DNA from: Streptomyces cyaneus
GTDB taxonomy: Bacteria; Actinomycetota; Actinomycetes; Streptomycetales; Streptomycetaceae
DNA: 64,000 nt
Direction: 5' to 3'
Assembly: GCF_004028635.1 (NCBI RefSeq)
Contig: NZ_RQJW01000003.1
Location: forward strand, 620,001 to 684,000
Numbering within the stretch: the first letter of the stretch is position 1; each line of letters starts with the position of its first letter. The notes under the pieces were generated by a model, which was given only the letters and a program-made list of their open reading frames with translations, ran no database searches and was not told the origin of the DNA. Shown here piece after piece: positions 52,714-61,499 of this stretch. Position numbers and translations under genes: made by a program.

Positions 52714-53378
52714 GCGGCATCGTGGAGTCCGCCGGGACCGACGCGACACGTCAACTGCCCGACGGGCAGGGGGACATGGGCCTGCCGGAGGAGCACGCGG
52801 AACAGAGCCGAACGGTCCGGCGTACGCTGCTGGACGCGGCGCTGGACGTGTTCACCGAGCGCGGCTACACCGACGCCGGCCTTACCGAGATCGCGGCGCG
52901 CTCCGGCATCCCGGTGGGCACCCTCTTCCAGCACTACGGCGGAAAACGAGGGCTCTACCTCGCCCTGTGGGAGGAGTTCCGGGAGGAGCAGGAGCGCCGG
53001 ACCGCGGCCACGCTGGCCGACGAGCGCGGCCGTGGTGTGGACGACCCGATCGCTCTGTTCGTGGCGGGAACCAGGGCATATCTGGAGGGTGTCTGGGACA
53101 ATCGCAGGCTCGGCATGCTCCTCGTCGAGGACGACGGCCCCGCGGGCTTCGACGCGCTGCGCCGCCAGTGGGATCGCGCCTGGGTACGGCGCAACGCCCG
53201 CCTACTGGAGGTGGACGAGCGGCGACGCGCCGGCCGGGTCCGGGTGAGCGTACTGACCACCGTCATCGGAGGGGCGGCACGCGAGCTGGGCGATTGCCAG
53301 GATGAGACGGAGGCCAGGGAGATAGTGGACGAGGTGTGCGGCATCCTCATCCATCTGTCGGCACCGCCCGGCCCGTGA
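52710..53378 (+). CDS. TetR/AcrR-family transcriptional regulator
   Basis: 222 residues. After a flexible 35-residue start the DNA-binding domain reads RRTLLDAALDVFTERGYTDAGL, then EIAARSGIPVGTLFQHYGGK, the TetR helix-turn-helix. The ligand domain has DDPIALFVAGTRAYLEGVW. GTG 52710 overlaps the stop codon of the PucR relic (GTGA) and follows GGTGAGG, so it was or is translationally coupled to that gene. The first neighbour downstream is a dihydrofolate-reductase-like gene 27 bases away, a likely co-transcribed target. Confidence 0.9.
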   Translation: MSGIVESAGTDATRQLPDGQGDMGLPEEHAEQSRTVRRTLLDAALDVFTERGYTDAGLTEIAARSGIPVGTLFQHYGGKRGLYLALWEEFREEQERRTAATLADERGRGVDDPIALFVAGTRAYLEGVWDNRRLGMLLVEDDGPAGFDALRRQWDRAWVRRNARLLEVDERRRAGRVRVSVLTTVIGGAARELGDCQDETEAREIVDEVCGILIHLSAPPGP

Positions 53379-53405
53379 CCAGCAGAAGAAGAGGAGTCGC
53401 CAGCC

Positions 53406-54053
53406 ATGTCCCTCGCCCGCGTCCACAACTTCTCCATCTCGCTCGACGGCTTCGGCACCGGTGAGGGCCTGAGCCGTGAAGAGCCGTTCGGCCACGCCGG
53501 GGAAAGGCTGCACGAGTGGATGTTCGCCACCCGGTGGTGGCACGAGATGACCGGCGGGTCCGGCGGGTCCGGCGGCCTCGACGACGCCTTCGCGCGGCAG
53601 TTCGCGCCCGGGATCGGCGCCGAGATCATGGGTGCCGGGAAGTTCGGCTATCCCGGGTGGCACGACGACAAGGAGTGGAAGGGGTGGTGGGGGCCCAACC
53701 CGCCCTTCCATACCCCGACCTTCGTCCTCACGCGCCATACACGCCCGTCGATCGAGATGGAGGGCGGCACGACGTTCCACTTCCTCGACACTTCGCCCGC
53801 CGAGGCGCTGGAGAGGGCCCGCCAGGCCGCGGGCGGCCAGGACGTACGCATCGGCGGGGGCCCCACCGTGATCCGCGACTTCCTCGCCGCCGGGCTCATC
53901 GACCATCTGCACGTCGTGGTGACCCCGGTCCTGCTCGGCCGGGGCGTACGCCTCTGGGACGGACTGGAGAGCCTGGAGCAGGACTACCAGGTCGAGGCCA
54001 CCTCCTCGCCCAGCGGAGTCACGCATGTGACGTTCACCCGTTCGGGCCTCTGA
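53406..54053 (+). CDS. Dihydrofolate reductase/RibD C-terminal-domain family protein
   Basis: 215 residues. ARVHNFSISLDGFGTG is the first strand of the RibD_C/DHFR-like fold, GAEIMGAGKFGYPGW the second motif, and the end has VRIGGGPTVIRDFLAAGLIDHLHVVVTPVLLGRGVRLW, typical of the family. Members are NADPH-dependent reductases; stand-alone copies in Streptomyces have unknown substrates. A Gly-Gly-Ser repeat (TGGSGGSGG) interrupts the loop near residue 50. It lies directly after the TetR gene. Its 3' end overlaps the convergent SDR by 20 bases. Confidence 0.88.
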   Translation: MSLARVHNFSISLDGFGTGEGLSREEPFGHAGERLHEWMFATRWWHEMTGGSGGSGGLDDAFARQFAPGIGAEIMGAGKFGYPGWHDDKEWKGWWGPNPPFHTPTFVLTRHTRPSIEMEGGTTFHFLDTSPAEALERARQAAGGQDVRIGGGPTVIRDFLAAGLIDHLHVVVTPVLLGRGVRLWDGLESLEQDYQVEATSSPSGVTHVTFTRSGL

Positions 54054-54807
54054 ACGGGACGGCGTCGCCGAGGAGTTGGCCGCCGTCGATCACCATCGTC
54101 TCGCCGGTGATCCAGCTCGCCGCGTCCGAGACGAGAAAGGCGACCGCCGACGCGATGTCGGCAGGCTCCCCGATGCGCCCGAGTGCCGTCGAGGCGGAAA
54201 CGGCCTGCTCGTGCTCCTTCCACAGGGCCTCGGCCAGCTTGGTGCGCACCACACCCGGTGCCACCGCGTTGACGCGGACCTTCGGCGAGAGTTCCAGGGC
54301 CAGTTGCTTGGTGAGGTGGATCAGTGCGGCCTTCGAGGCGTTGTACAGACCGATGTTCGCCTCGAAGGCCATGCCGCCGACCGACGCGGTGTTGACGACC
54401 GCGCCGCCGTGCTCGCCCATCCAGGCCCGGGTGGCGAGTCCCGTCCACAGGACAGGAGCCCACAGGTTCACGTCAAAGGTCTTGGCGAACCGGCCGTGGT
54501 CCTGGTCGATGACCGGCCCGAAGGCCGGGTTGGTCCCGGCGTTGTTGACGAGGATGTCCAGGCTGCCGAACCGTTCGAGCGTCAGCTCGACACAGCGCCG
54601 GGCCGCCTCCTCGTCGACCGCGTGCGCACCGACGCCGACCGCGGTGCCGCCGACCTGGGCCGCCGCGGCGTCCGCGGCTTCCTGGGACCGGGAGGTGAGG
54701 ACGACGTGTGCGCCGGCGGTGGCGAGGGCCTGGGCGATCGCCAGGCCGATACCGCGTGAGGCACCCGTGACGACGGCTGTGCGGCCGGTGAGATCGAGTC
54801 CTGCCAT
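54034..54807 (-). CDS. Short-chain dehydrogenase/reductase, last gene of the acyl-CoA operon
   Basis: 257 residues. TAVVTGASRGIGLAIAQAL is the cofactor loop, LVNNAGTNPAFG the NNAG motif, and NTASVGG, then YNASKAALIHLTKQ gives catalytic Ser, Tyr and Lys. SWITGETMVIDGGQLLG is the typical end. The SRSQEAAD segment after the second strand (Arg/Ser rather than Asp) suggests NADP preference. Its start lies one base after the acyl-CoA dehydrogenase stop codon, so it belongs to the four-gene unit 57658-54034. A 3-hydroxyacyl-CoA or related dehydrogenase step is inferred. Confidence 0.9.
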   Translation of the reverse strand: MAGLDLTGRTAVVTGASRGIGLAIAQALATAGAHVVLTSRSQEAADAAAAQVGGTAVGVGAHAVDEEAARRCVELTLERFGSLDILVNNAGTNPAFGPVIDQDHGRFAKTFDVNLWAPVLWTGLATRAWMGEHGGAVVNTASVGGMAFEANIGLYNASKAALIHLTKQLALELSPKVRVNAVAPGVVRTKLAEALWKEHEQAVSASTALGRIGEPADIASAVAFLVSDAASWITGETMVIDGGQLLGDAVPFRGPNG

Positions 54808-54808
54808 C

Positions 54809-56032
54809 TCAGCTCACCACTGCCGCGTCGCGGTACTGGCGCAGTTCCTGCTTGGCGATGGCCCGCTTGTGGACCTCGTCGGGGCCGTCAGCCAGCCTCA
54901 ACGTCCGCAGATGCGCGTACATCATGGCCAAGGGGAAGTCGTCGGTCACGCCCGCTCCCCCGTGCACCTGAATCGCGCGGTCGATGATCTTCAGCGCGAT
55001 GTCCGGTGCGGCCACCTTGATGGCCGCGATCTCGGTGCGCGCTTCCTTGTTGCCGACGGTGTCCATCAGGTACGCGGCCTTGAGTGTGAGCAGGCGGATC
55101 ATCTCGATGTCGATCCGCGCTTCCGCGATCCAGTCCTGGATGTTTGACCGGTCGGCAACCGGAGCACCGAAGGTCACCCGTTCCTGCGCGCGCCGGCACA
55201 TCAGCTCCAGCGCCCGCTCGGCCGCGCCGATGGCCCGCATGCAGTGGTGGATACGACCGGGCCCGAGCCGGGCCTGGCTGATCGCGAAGCCCTCGCCCTC
55301 ACCCTTGAGGACGTCCTTGGCCGGCACCCGTACGTCGGTGAAGTCGATCTCGGCGTGTCCCTCACGGTCCTGGTAGCCGAACACCGGCAGGTTGCGCATC
55401 ACCGTGATCCCGGGGGCGTCGATCGGAACGACCATCATCGACTGCTGCCGGTGCACGGCAGCGGTGGGGTCGGTCTTCCCCATCACGATGAGCACTTTGC
55501 AGTTCTTGTGCATCGCGTTCGAGGCGAACCACTTACGGCCGTTGAGCACGTACTCGTCGCCGTCCCGCACCATCCGCAACTCGATGTTGGTGGCGTCGGA
55601 ACTGGCGACACGCGGCTCGGTCATCGCGAAGGCCGAGGCCATCGTCCCGTCGAGCAGCGGCCCCAGGTACTTCTCCTTGTGCTCGTCGCTGCCGAACAGC
55701 GTGAGCACCTCCATGTTGCCGGTGTCGGGAGCGTTGCAGTTGCACGCTTCGGACGCGATGTGGCTGCGCCCCATGATCTCCGCCAGCGGCGCGTACTCGA
55801 GGTTCGTCAGGCCCGGCCCCCACTCCGGGTGCGGGTGGAAGAGGTTCCACAGCCCGCGCCGCCGCGCCTCCGCCTTGAGCTCCTCGATGACCGGCGGCTG
55901 GAAGTGCGGGTCACCCGACGCGCGCATCTGCTCGTGGTACACCGCCTCGGCGGGGTAGATGTGCGAGTCCATGAACTCCAGCAGATCCGCCTGGTACTTC
56001 TTGGCGCGATCCGACGTCTCAAACAGGGACAT
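54809..56032 (-). CDS. Acyl-CoA dehydrogenase (ACAD10/11-like)
   Basis: 407 residues, the full length of the family. It oxidises acyl-CoA to enoyl-CoA with [21 protein letters not shown] is the first signature, where the TEP(x)VASSDATN form is typical of the ACAD10/11-like group. [17 protein letters not shown] and [34 protein letters not shown] form the substrate and FAD-binding C-terminal part. ATG 56032 follows AGGAGTACAG. The 5' end overlaps the enoyl-CoA hydratase gene by 14 bases. Within one operon it sits with hydratase and two dehydrogenases, a beta-oxidation-type pathway. Confidence 0.93.
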   Translation of the reverse strand: MSLFETSDRAKKYQADLLEFMDSHIYPAEAVYHEQMRASGDPHFQPPVIEELKAEARRRGLWNLFHPHPEWGPGLTNLEYAPLAEIMGRSHIASEACNCNAPDTGNMEVLTLFGSDEHKEKYLGPLLDGTMASAFAMTEPRVASSDATNIELRMVRDGDEYVLNGRKWFASNAMHKNCKVLIVMGKTDPTAAVHRQQSMMVVPIDAPGITVMRNLPVFGYQDREGHAEIDFTDVRVPAKDVLKGEGEGFAISQARLGPGRIHHCMRAIGAAERALELMCRRAQERVTFGAPVADRSNIQDWIAEARIDIEMIRLLTLKAAYLMDTVGNKEARTEIAAIKVAAPDIALKIIDRAIQVHGGAGVTDDFPLAMMYAHLRTLRLADGPDEVHKRAIAKQELRQYRDAAVVS

Positions 56033-56843
56033 CTGTACTCCTGACGGGGGGTAGGGAAGGAAAACTCGGTGGGCGCTTTTCGAGATGGCTGGCCACGCCC
56101 TCGACGACATCGGCCCCACGGAAGGCCTGGAGCATGAGGCTCTGCGCGCGGGTCACGGAGTCGGCGTAGGTGCCGTCCGCGTCGTGGTGCAGTTGGCTCT
56201 TGATGGTGGCCATGGAAGCCGGTGAGCAGCGCGTCGCCAGATCGGTGGCGTACTCGACAGCGGCATCGATCACGCTGCGTGTGGGGGCCAGGTGGTCGAG
56301 GAGTCCGATTCGCAGTGCCTCCTCGGCGTCCACCATGCGACTCGACAGCAGCAGGTCCGTGGCCCGGCTGTGCCCCACCAGCCGGGGCAACAGCCAGGAG
56401 ATCCCGTACTCGGCGATCAGCCCGCGTTGCGCGAACGCTGTCGTGAACCGGGCCGAGGGGGAGCCGAAGCGGATGTCGCAGTAGAGCGCCTCCACCATGC
56501 CCAGGCCCGCCGCCACCCCGTTGATCGCGCCGATCAGCGGCTTGCGCAGGGTCAGCGGCACGTCGCGCGGCCGACTCCGTGCCCTGTCCGCCGCGGAGAC
56601 CTCGTCGATCTCACCGACGGACTGCAGGAGTTGGAGGTCGGCACCGGCGCAGAATCCGCGCCCCGCGCCGGTGACCACGACGGCACGTACGTCCGGGTCG
56701 TTCTCGGCTGTGTCGAGGAGGGCGAAGTAGCGGTCTTCGAGTTCGTCGGTCCAAGCGTTCAGCTTGGCGGGCCTGTTGAAGGTCAGCACGAGCACCGGCC
56801 CGCGGTGTTCGGCGAGGACGAGTTCGCCGTTCGCGCCGGTCAT
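56019..56843 (-). CDS. Enoyl-CoA hydratase/isomerase family protein
   Basis: 274 residues. [15 protein letters not shown] begins the crotonase fold. [17 protein letters not shown] supplies an oxyanion-hole backbone, and [16 protein letters not shown] with [19 protein letters not shown] is the second half of the active site. The position corresponding to one catalytic Glu appears to be Gly/Met ([11 protein letters not shown]), so hydratase activity is not assured; related crotonases catalyse isomerisation or hydrolysis. ATG 56843 overlaps the upstream SDR stop codon (ATGA) and the 3' end overlaps the acyl-CoA dehydrogenase start. Confidence 0.9.
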   Translation of the reverse strand: MTGANGELVLAEHRGPVLVLTFNRPAKLNAWTDELEDRYFALLDTAENDPDVRAVVVTGAGRGFCAGADLQLLQSVGEIDEVSAADRARSRPRDVPLTLRKPLIGAINGVAAGLGMVEALYCDIRFGSPSARFTTAFAQRGLIAEYGISWLLPRLVGHSRATDLLLSSRMVDAEEALRIGLLDHLAPTRSVIDAAVEYATDLATRCSPASMATIKSQLHHDADGTYADSVTRAQSLMLQAFRGADVVEGVASHLEKRPPSFPSLPPVRSTDVPV

Positions 56844-57658
56844 TCCTGCTCCAGCAGGGAGCTCTGGTAGCGGCGCATCCCGCGCAGCCACCGGTCGTAG
56901 TCCGCGCCCTTCTGCCGGTACATGTCCAGCACCTCTTCGTGCGGCAGGATCAGGAAGCGCTCGTCCGCGATCGCGGCGAGGACGGCGTCGGCGACATCGG
57001 CCGGCTCCAGGACGTCGCCCGCGGCCACGACGGCCTGCGTCGCCGCTCGCCCCAGCGTGTCCTCGGAGTCCTTCCCGGCGGACAGCATCGGGGTGTTCAC
57101 CCCCATCGGGCACAGACAGCTGACCCGGACCCCGCGCTCGCCGTACGTGACACTCAGCCATTCCGCGAAGGCGACGGCCGCGTGCTTGGTGACGGCGTAG
57201 GTGGCGGAGCCGATCTGTGTGAGCAGCCCGGCGGCCGAGGCGGTGCTGACGAAGTAGCCCTCCCCGCGCTCGAGCCACCGCGGCAGCAGCAGTCTCGCCG
57301 CACGGATGTGGGCTCGCAGGTTGACGTCGATCGAGAGGTCCCAGTCCTGCTCGCTCGCGTCGAGGCCGAGCGCACCCGCGATGCCCGCGTTGGCGAAGTA
57401 GAGATCGACCGGCCCGAACGTGCTCTCCGCCAGGGCGATCAGCTGCTCGATCTGGGCGGTGTCCGACACGTCCGCGCCGACGCTGACGGTGCTTCCCGGA
57501 TGGTCGGCGTTGACCGACTCCGACACCGCCCGTGCGCTGTCCCCGTCCAGGTCCGCGACGACGACCCGGGCACCCTCACGAGCGAGCCGCGCGACCAGCG
57601 CGCTGCCGATACCGCCACCACCACCGGTGACGATGGCGACCCTTTGTGCAACGTTCAC
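56840..57658 (-). CDS. Short-chain dehydrogenase/reductase, first gene of the acyl-CoA operon
   Basis: 272 residues. VAIVTGGGGGIGSALVARL cofactor loop, ARVVVADLDGDSARA with Asp for NAD, FANAGIAGALG, and STASAAGLL followed by YAVTKHAAVAFAEWL with catalytic Tyr and Lys. The C-terminal LPHEEVLDMYRQKGADYDRWLRGM tail is a feature of SDRs found in lipid-degradation clusters. GTG 57658 follows GGAGAGGG. A strong operator candidate (TTGAAY-N10-GTTCAA) lies about 50 bases upstream. It is translationally coupled to the hydratase gene. Confidence 0.9.
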   Translation of the reverse strand: MNVAQRVAIVTGGGGGIGSALVARLAREGARVVVADLDGDSARAVSESVNADHPGSTVSVGADVSDTAQIEQLIALAESTFGPVDLYFANAGIAGALGLDASEQDWDLSIDVNLRAHIRAARLLLPRWLERGEGYFVSTASAAGLLTQIGSATYAVTKHAAVAFAEWLSVTYGERGVRVSCLCPMGVNTPMLSAGKDSEDTLGRAATQAVVAAGDVLEPADVADAVLAAIADERFLILPHEEVLDMYRQKGADYDRWLRGMRRYQSSLLEQE

Positions 57659-57704
57659 AGCGAACCCTCTCCTGGATGGCGGGACCGTGCTCCGTCCCCG
57701 AATG

Positions 57705-57731
57705 TATAGTTGAATCCGACGTCAAGTTCAA
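57705..57731. promoter_or_regulatory. Operator candidate upstream of the acyl-CoA operon, copy A
   Basis: A 27-base element: TATAG, then TTGAAT (57710-57715), CCGACGTCAA, GTTCAA (57726-57731), an inverted repeat with 10-base spacing. A copy with 25 of 27 identical bases occurs at 60486-60512 before the thiolase gene, and a partial copy lies at the tetR start. TATAG may also form part of a promoter. Confidence 0.75.
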
Positions 57732-57856
57732 CAGTTGGGCGCACGACACCCCCGGAGAAGGCCGCATGGCCCACTGAATCAGGGGACGCGCAAAGAGAGA
57801 AACAACCGGCTGTACGGCCGTGAGCGGCGGGCTTCGCCCCGGCTCAGGCTGCCGGA

Positions 57857-58585
57857 TCAGCGATGGTCAGGGAACCGCAGGGCGTTCGCCCAGAGTCGGG
57901 TGACCGTGGACACGAGCTCCTCGAAGTCCACCGGCGCGCCTTCATCTTGCCGTTCGCCGAGCACGAAGGCGTTGTAGGCCATGACACTGACCATGCCCGA
58001 CAGCGCACGGGAGGCCATCATCGGATCGACCTCACGGTCTGCGACACCCCGCGCCTGCAGGTCGGCGATGCCGCGGGCATTGCGGCGGATGAACGCGTCG
58101 GCGCGCCGACTCCGGAACGTACGGAACTCCGGCTCCACCTGCGCGACCTGCTCGAGCAGGGCCATCAGCTTCGCGTTCCGCTTGTACGCCTCGAGATACG
58201 CGCGATTGCTCGCCTCGAGTACCGCATAGGGATCGTCGGCGCCCTCCACCCGGGCCATGCCGGGGTGCAACATGTCCTCCTGCGCCTCCAGGAGGACGGC
58301 GGCCAGCACCTCTTCCTTGTTGGCGAAGTAGGTGTAGAACGATCCCGCCGCGCACTGCGCCTCTTTGGTGATGTCGGTCAGGCGGGTGTCGAGGTAGCCG
58401 TCCCGTTCGAACACCTTCCGCGCGGCCTTCACCAGAGCGGCCCGTGTCCGCGCTCCGCGCTTTGTCGTGGGGGGCTCGCGAAGGTGCGAGAGGGGCGCCA
58501 TGGGGGGCGCCTTCTCGCCGTCGATCTCCTCGGCCGCGGTGGTGTCCATCGCGGAAACTGTACTTGAACCCGACGCCATGGTCAC
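57857..58585 (-). CDS. TetR-family regulator of the acyl-CoA catabolic genes
   Basis: 242 residues. A 40-residue flexible start precedes RAALVKAARKVFERDGYLDTRLTD and EAQCAAGSFYTYFANKEEVLAA, the TetR helix-turn-helix; the rest is an all-helical ligand domain. GTG 58585 follows CAGAGG; ATG 58579 is an alternative. A half-copy of the operator, CTTGAACCCGACG, spans its first codons (58563-58575), suggesting autorepression. It lies between the HAD gene upstream and the SDR operon downstream on the same strand, flanked by the two full operator copies, so it very likely controls both. An acyl-CoA or related lipid ligand is inferred. Confidence 0.9.
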   Translation of the reverse strand: MTMASGSSTVSAMDTTAAEEIDGEKAPPMAPLSHLREPPTTKRGARTRAALVKAARKVFERDGYLDTRLTDITKEAQCAAGSFYTYFANKEEVLAAVLLEAQEDMLHPGMARVEGADDPYAVLEASNRAYLEAYKRNAKLMALLEQVAQVEPEFRTFRSRRADAFIRRNARGIADLQARGVADREVDPMMASRALSGMVSVMAYNAFVLGERQDEGAPVDFEELVSTVTRLWANALRFPDHR

Positions 58586-58624
58586 AAAACTGCCTCTGCC
58601 GAAGAAGGGATGTTTCTCGATCGG

Positions 58625-59251
58625 TCAGGCGCCGATCCCGAAGCGTTCGGCGAGTTGGCGGCGGGTGTCGGCGGCGCTGGTGTGGAGTACGCCGCCGATG
58701 CCGATCCGTGCCGCCCCGTCGAGGTTCTGCTGCAGATCGTCGATCATGACTGCTTCCTCGGGGCCGACGCAGAGACGTTCACATGCGATCGCGTAGATCC
58801 GTCGGGAGGGTTTGCGGATCCCGACCACGGCGGAGATGACGACCACGTCGGCGAGGGCGGCCAGATCGACACCGTCGTAGGTGCCGGTACCGAACGAATT
58901 GGACACCAGCGCGACGGGATGCCCGGCGGCTCGAAGCTCGCCGAGCAGCGCGAGCATGTCCTGGTCGATCGACATGCCCGCTTGCATCCGGGCCGTGAGC
59001 CCCGCGGCCGGTACGTCGGCGCCGTGGACGCGGAGACGTTCGGCGAATCCGCGCTCGAAGGCTTCGGCGTCGATACGGCCGCACTCGTGGTCGGCCAGCA
59101 GGGTGCGTGACGGCTGGTCCCGGCTGAGGAGGTCCAACGGCAGGCGCGGGTCGCCGCCGAGTGAGGCGCCGAAGTCGGTGAACGCCTGCAGCACACTGGA
59201 GGTGATGACGCCGCCGAAGTCCACCAGAACCGCAGTTCGGCCCTTTCCCAT
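58625..59251 (-). CDS. HAD-family (subclass IA) hydrolase, ACAD10-N-domain-like
   Basis: 208 residues. LVDFGGVITSSVLQAF carries the first HAD motif region, but the usual DxDGT is D-F-G-G-V, as in the HAD domain at the N-terminus of animal ACAD10. VALVSNSFG gives motif II (Ser/Asn) and IRKPSRRIYAIACERL gives motif III Lys, followed by EAVMIDDLQQNLDGA, motif IV. Stop-start overlap with the thiolase gene is one base. Together with an ACAD10/11-like dehydrogenase in the adjacent operon, a role in processing unusual hydroxy- or phosphorylated acyl-CoAs is possible but inferred. Confidence 0.85.
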   Translation of the reverse strand: MGKGRTAVLVDFGGVITSSVLQAFTDFGASLGGDPRLPLDLLSRDQPSRTLLADHECGRIDAEAFERGFAERLRVHGADVPAAGLTARMQAGMSIDQDMLALLGELRAAGHPVALVSNSFGTGTYDGVDLAALADVVVISAVVGIRKPSRRIYAIACERLCVGPEEAVMIDDLQQNLDGAARIGIGGVLHTSAADTRRQLAERFGIGA

Positions 59252-60450
59252 CAGGCGACCTCGAACAGTCCGGCCGCGCCCATTCCGCCGCCGACACACA
59301 TCGAGATCACCACGTACCGGGCACCGCGGCGCTTGCCTTCGATGAGGGCATGCCCCACCAGCCGGGCACCGGTCATCCCGTACGGATGGCCGACCGAGAT
59401 CGCGCCGCCATTGACGTTGAACCGCTCGGGGTCGATGTGCAGTTCGTCGCGGCAGTACAACGCCTGGGATGCGAACGCCTCGTTCAGCTCCCACAGGCCG
59501 ATGTCGTCGATGGTGAGGTTGTGCTGCTTCAGCAGCTTCGGAATGGCGAACACCGGCCCGATGCCCATCTCGTCCGGGCCGCAGCCGGCGACCGCCATGC
59601 CCCGGTAGACGCCCAGCGGTTCCAGTCCGCGGCGCTCGGCTTCCCTCGACTCCATCAACACCGACGCCGAAGCCCCGTCCGACAACTGCGAGGAGTTGCC
59701 CGCCGTCACGCTGGAACGCGCGCTCACCTGACCGTCGGGCAGCACCGGCGCCAACCCGGCCAGCCCTTCGAGCGTCGTCGACGCACGGTTGCCCTCGTCC
59801 TGGCCCAGGGTGACCTTCTCGTCCCGCACCTCCCCGGACTGCTTGTCGAGCACCTTCTTGACGCTGCCGAGGGCGACGATCTCCTGGTCGAACCGGCCGG
59901 CCTCCTGCGCCGCGGCGGTGCGCTGCTGTGACAGCAGCGCGAACTCGTCCTGGCGTTCCCGGCTCACGCCGTAGCGCTCGGCGACGATCTCCGCCGTCTG
60001 CAGCATCGGCAGGTAGATGCTCGGCTTGTGCTCGACCAGCCAGGGATCCGTCATCCGGTGGGTGTTCATGTGCTCGTTCTGCACCAGGGAGATCGACTCG
60101 ACGCCGCCGCCCACGGCGATCTGCATACCGTCGGCGACGATCTGCTTGGCGGCCGTCGCGATGGCCATCAGGCCCGACGAGCACTGCCGGTCGACCGTCA
60201 TCCCCGACACGGTGTCCGGAAGTCCGGCACGAAGAGCGGCCTGACGCGCGACGTTGAAACCGGCTGACCCCTGCTGCACGGCGCAGCCGAAGACCACGTC
60301 CTCGACCTCGCCTCCCTCGATCCCGGCACGCTGTACGGCGTGGGACAGGGCATGGGCGGCAAGTTCCTGCGCCTGAGTGTCGTTGAACGCGCCGCGGTAC
60401 GCCTTTCCGATCGGCGTCCGTGCCGTCGAAACGATGACTGCTTCCCTCAT
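59251..60450 (-). CDS. Thiolase family acetyl-CoA acyltransferase
   Basis: 399 residues. Catalytic Cys90 in [12 protein letters not shown], then the C-terminal [16 protein letters not shown] with catalytic His and [13 protein letters not shown] with the second Cys. These three motifs identify a thiolase, and [10 protein letters not shown] rather than GHPLGASG resembles degradative acetyl-CoA acyltransferases of lipid and sterol catabolism. It cleaves 3-ketoacyl-CoA with CoA in the last step of beta-oxidation. It is the first gene of a unit (thiolase, HAD, TetR), with an operator candidate 36 bases upstream. Confidence 0.93.
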   Translation of the reverse strand: MREAVIVSTARTPIGKAYRGAFNDTQAQELAAHALSHAVQRAGIEGGEVEDVVFGCAVQQGSAGFNVARQAALRAGLPDTVSGMTVDRQCSSGLMAIATAAKQIVADGMQIAVGGGVESISLVQNEHMNTHRMTDPWLVEHKPSIYLPMLQTAEIVAERYGVSRERQDEFALLSQQRTAAAQEAGRFDQEIVALGSVKKVLDKQSGEVRDEKVTLGQDEGNRASTTLEGLAGLAPVLPDGQVSARSSVTAGNSSQLSDGASASVLMESREAERRGLEPLGVYRGMAVAGCGPDEMGIGPVFAIPKLLKQHNLTIDDIGLWELNEAFASQALYCRDELHIDPERFNVNGGAISVGHPYGMTGARLVGHALIEGKRRGARYVVISMCVGGGMGAAGLFEVA

Positions 60451-60485
60451 GTCGCCTCACTGTCTCTGGTGGTCCCACGCCACGT

Positions 60486-60512
60486 TATAGTTGAACCCGG
60501 CGTCAAGTTCAA
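60486..60512. promoter_or_regulatory. Operator candidate upstream of the thiolase gene, copy B
   Basis: TATAG, TTGAAC (60491-60496), CCGGCGTCAA, GTTCAA (60507-60512). It differs from copy A (57705-57731) at two bases only and lies the same side of its gene, at a similar distance. The conserved 27 bases in otherwise unrelated intergenic DNA mark a shared binding site. Confidence 0.75.
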
Positions 60513-60586
60513 TACCGAGCCATCTTCCGGCCGCCGGGAAGCAGGCGCATCCGTGGCCTTGACAGTCCACCTCTCCGCCTGAAGGC

Positions 60587-60602
60587 TACCGACCAGTTGG
60601 TA
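60587..60602. promoter_or_regulatory. Shared palindrome, copy 3 (hydrolase promoter)
   Basis: TACCGACCAGTTGGTA, one or two changes from copy 1 (46305-46320). It ends 14 bases before the GTG start chosen for the hydrolase and adjoins its ribosome site, where a bound repressor would block transcription. Confidence 0.6.
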
Positions 60603-60616
60603 TGAAGGGGCGCGTC

Positions 60617-61453
60617 GTGACCGAGCTGAGCATCTCCACCAGTGCGGGCGTCTTCGACGCGGTCGAGGCGGGCCCGCCCGAGGGCCGCCCGGTGCTGCTG
60701 CTGCACGGTTTCCCGCAGACGGGACTGGTGTGGCAACGGCAGATCACGGCGTTGGCCGCGCACGGCTACCGGGTGGTGGCGCCCGACCAGCGTGGCTACT
60801 CCCCCGGCGCCCGCCCCCAGCGGCCCGAGGACTATTGCATGAGCCTTCTCGTCGACGACGTGGTCGCGATCACGGAGGAACTGGGCTGGACGGCGTTCGA
60901 CCTGGTCGGCCACGACTGGGGCGGCGCGGTGGCCTGGTGGACCGCTGACGCCCACCCCGACCGCGTACGCACCCTGACGGTCGTCTCGACACCTCATCCC
61001 GGCGCTCTGGCCACCGCCCTGCGCACCGACGAGGACCAGCGCAGCCGCTCGCAGTACATGATCGACTGGCGCGAAACGCCCGCGACCGAGGAGCGCATGC
61101 TGGCCCACGATGCCCAGCTGCTGCGCGCCCTCTACGCCGGGAAGGTGCCGCAGGACAGTGCCGACGCCTATGTACGGCACCTGTCCCGGCCAGGTGCTCT
61201 CACCGCCGCGCTGAACTGGTACCGGGCCGGCCGCCCCGACGGCAAGATCGGAATCGTCGACGTGCCCACGCTATACGTCTGGAGCACGAAGGACAGCGCG
61301 TTCGGCCCGGCGGCGGCACAGGAGACCGAGCGGTGGGTCAACGGGCCGTACCGCTTCGAGGCCCTCCAGGACGTCAGTCACTGGATCCCCGAGGAGGCGC
61401 CCGAAACCCTGAACCGCCTGCTGCTCGAACACCTGCGAACGCACGGCGAGTGA
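60617..61453 (+). CDS. Alpha/beta hydrolase (epoxide hydrolase/haloalkane dehalogenase-like)
   Basis: 278 residues. LLLHGFPQTGLVWQRQI provides the HGFP oxyanion turn, RVVAPDQRGYSPGARP is the family's second strand motif, and DLVGHDWGGAVAWW is a nucleophile elbow with Asp in place of Ser, as in epoxide hydrolases and dehalogenases. DVSHWIPEEAPETLN has the catalytic His. GTG 60617 is preferred to ATG 60602 because GAAGGGG lies just before it and the ATG falls inside the repeated palindrome. It is divergent from the thiolase unit and may detoxify epoxide or ester substrates within the catabolic region. Confidence 0.9.
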   Translation: MTELSISTSAGVFDAVEAGPPEGRPVLLLHGFPQTGLVWQRQITALAAHGYRVVAPDQRGYSPGARPQRPEDYCMSLLVDDVVAITEELGWTAFDLVGHDWGGAVAWWTADAHPDRVRTLTVVSTPHPGALATALRTDEDQRSRSQYMIDWRETPATEERMLAHDAQLLRALYAGKVPQDSADAYVRHLSRPGALTAALNWYRAGRPDGKIGIVDVPTLYVWSTKDSAFGPAAAQETERWVNGPYRFEALQDVSHWIPEEAPETLNRLLLEHLRTHGE

Positions 61454-61499
61454 GGAACGGCAGCGCACACCCCTCCCCCGACTCCACGAAGAGGTGACC

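Noticed and set aside
51336..53305. Transposon or integrase at the livF/PucR junction
   Set aside because: No transposase motif, terminal inverted repeats or target duplication could be seen; a simple deletion explains the junction.
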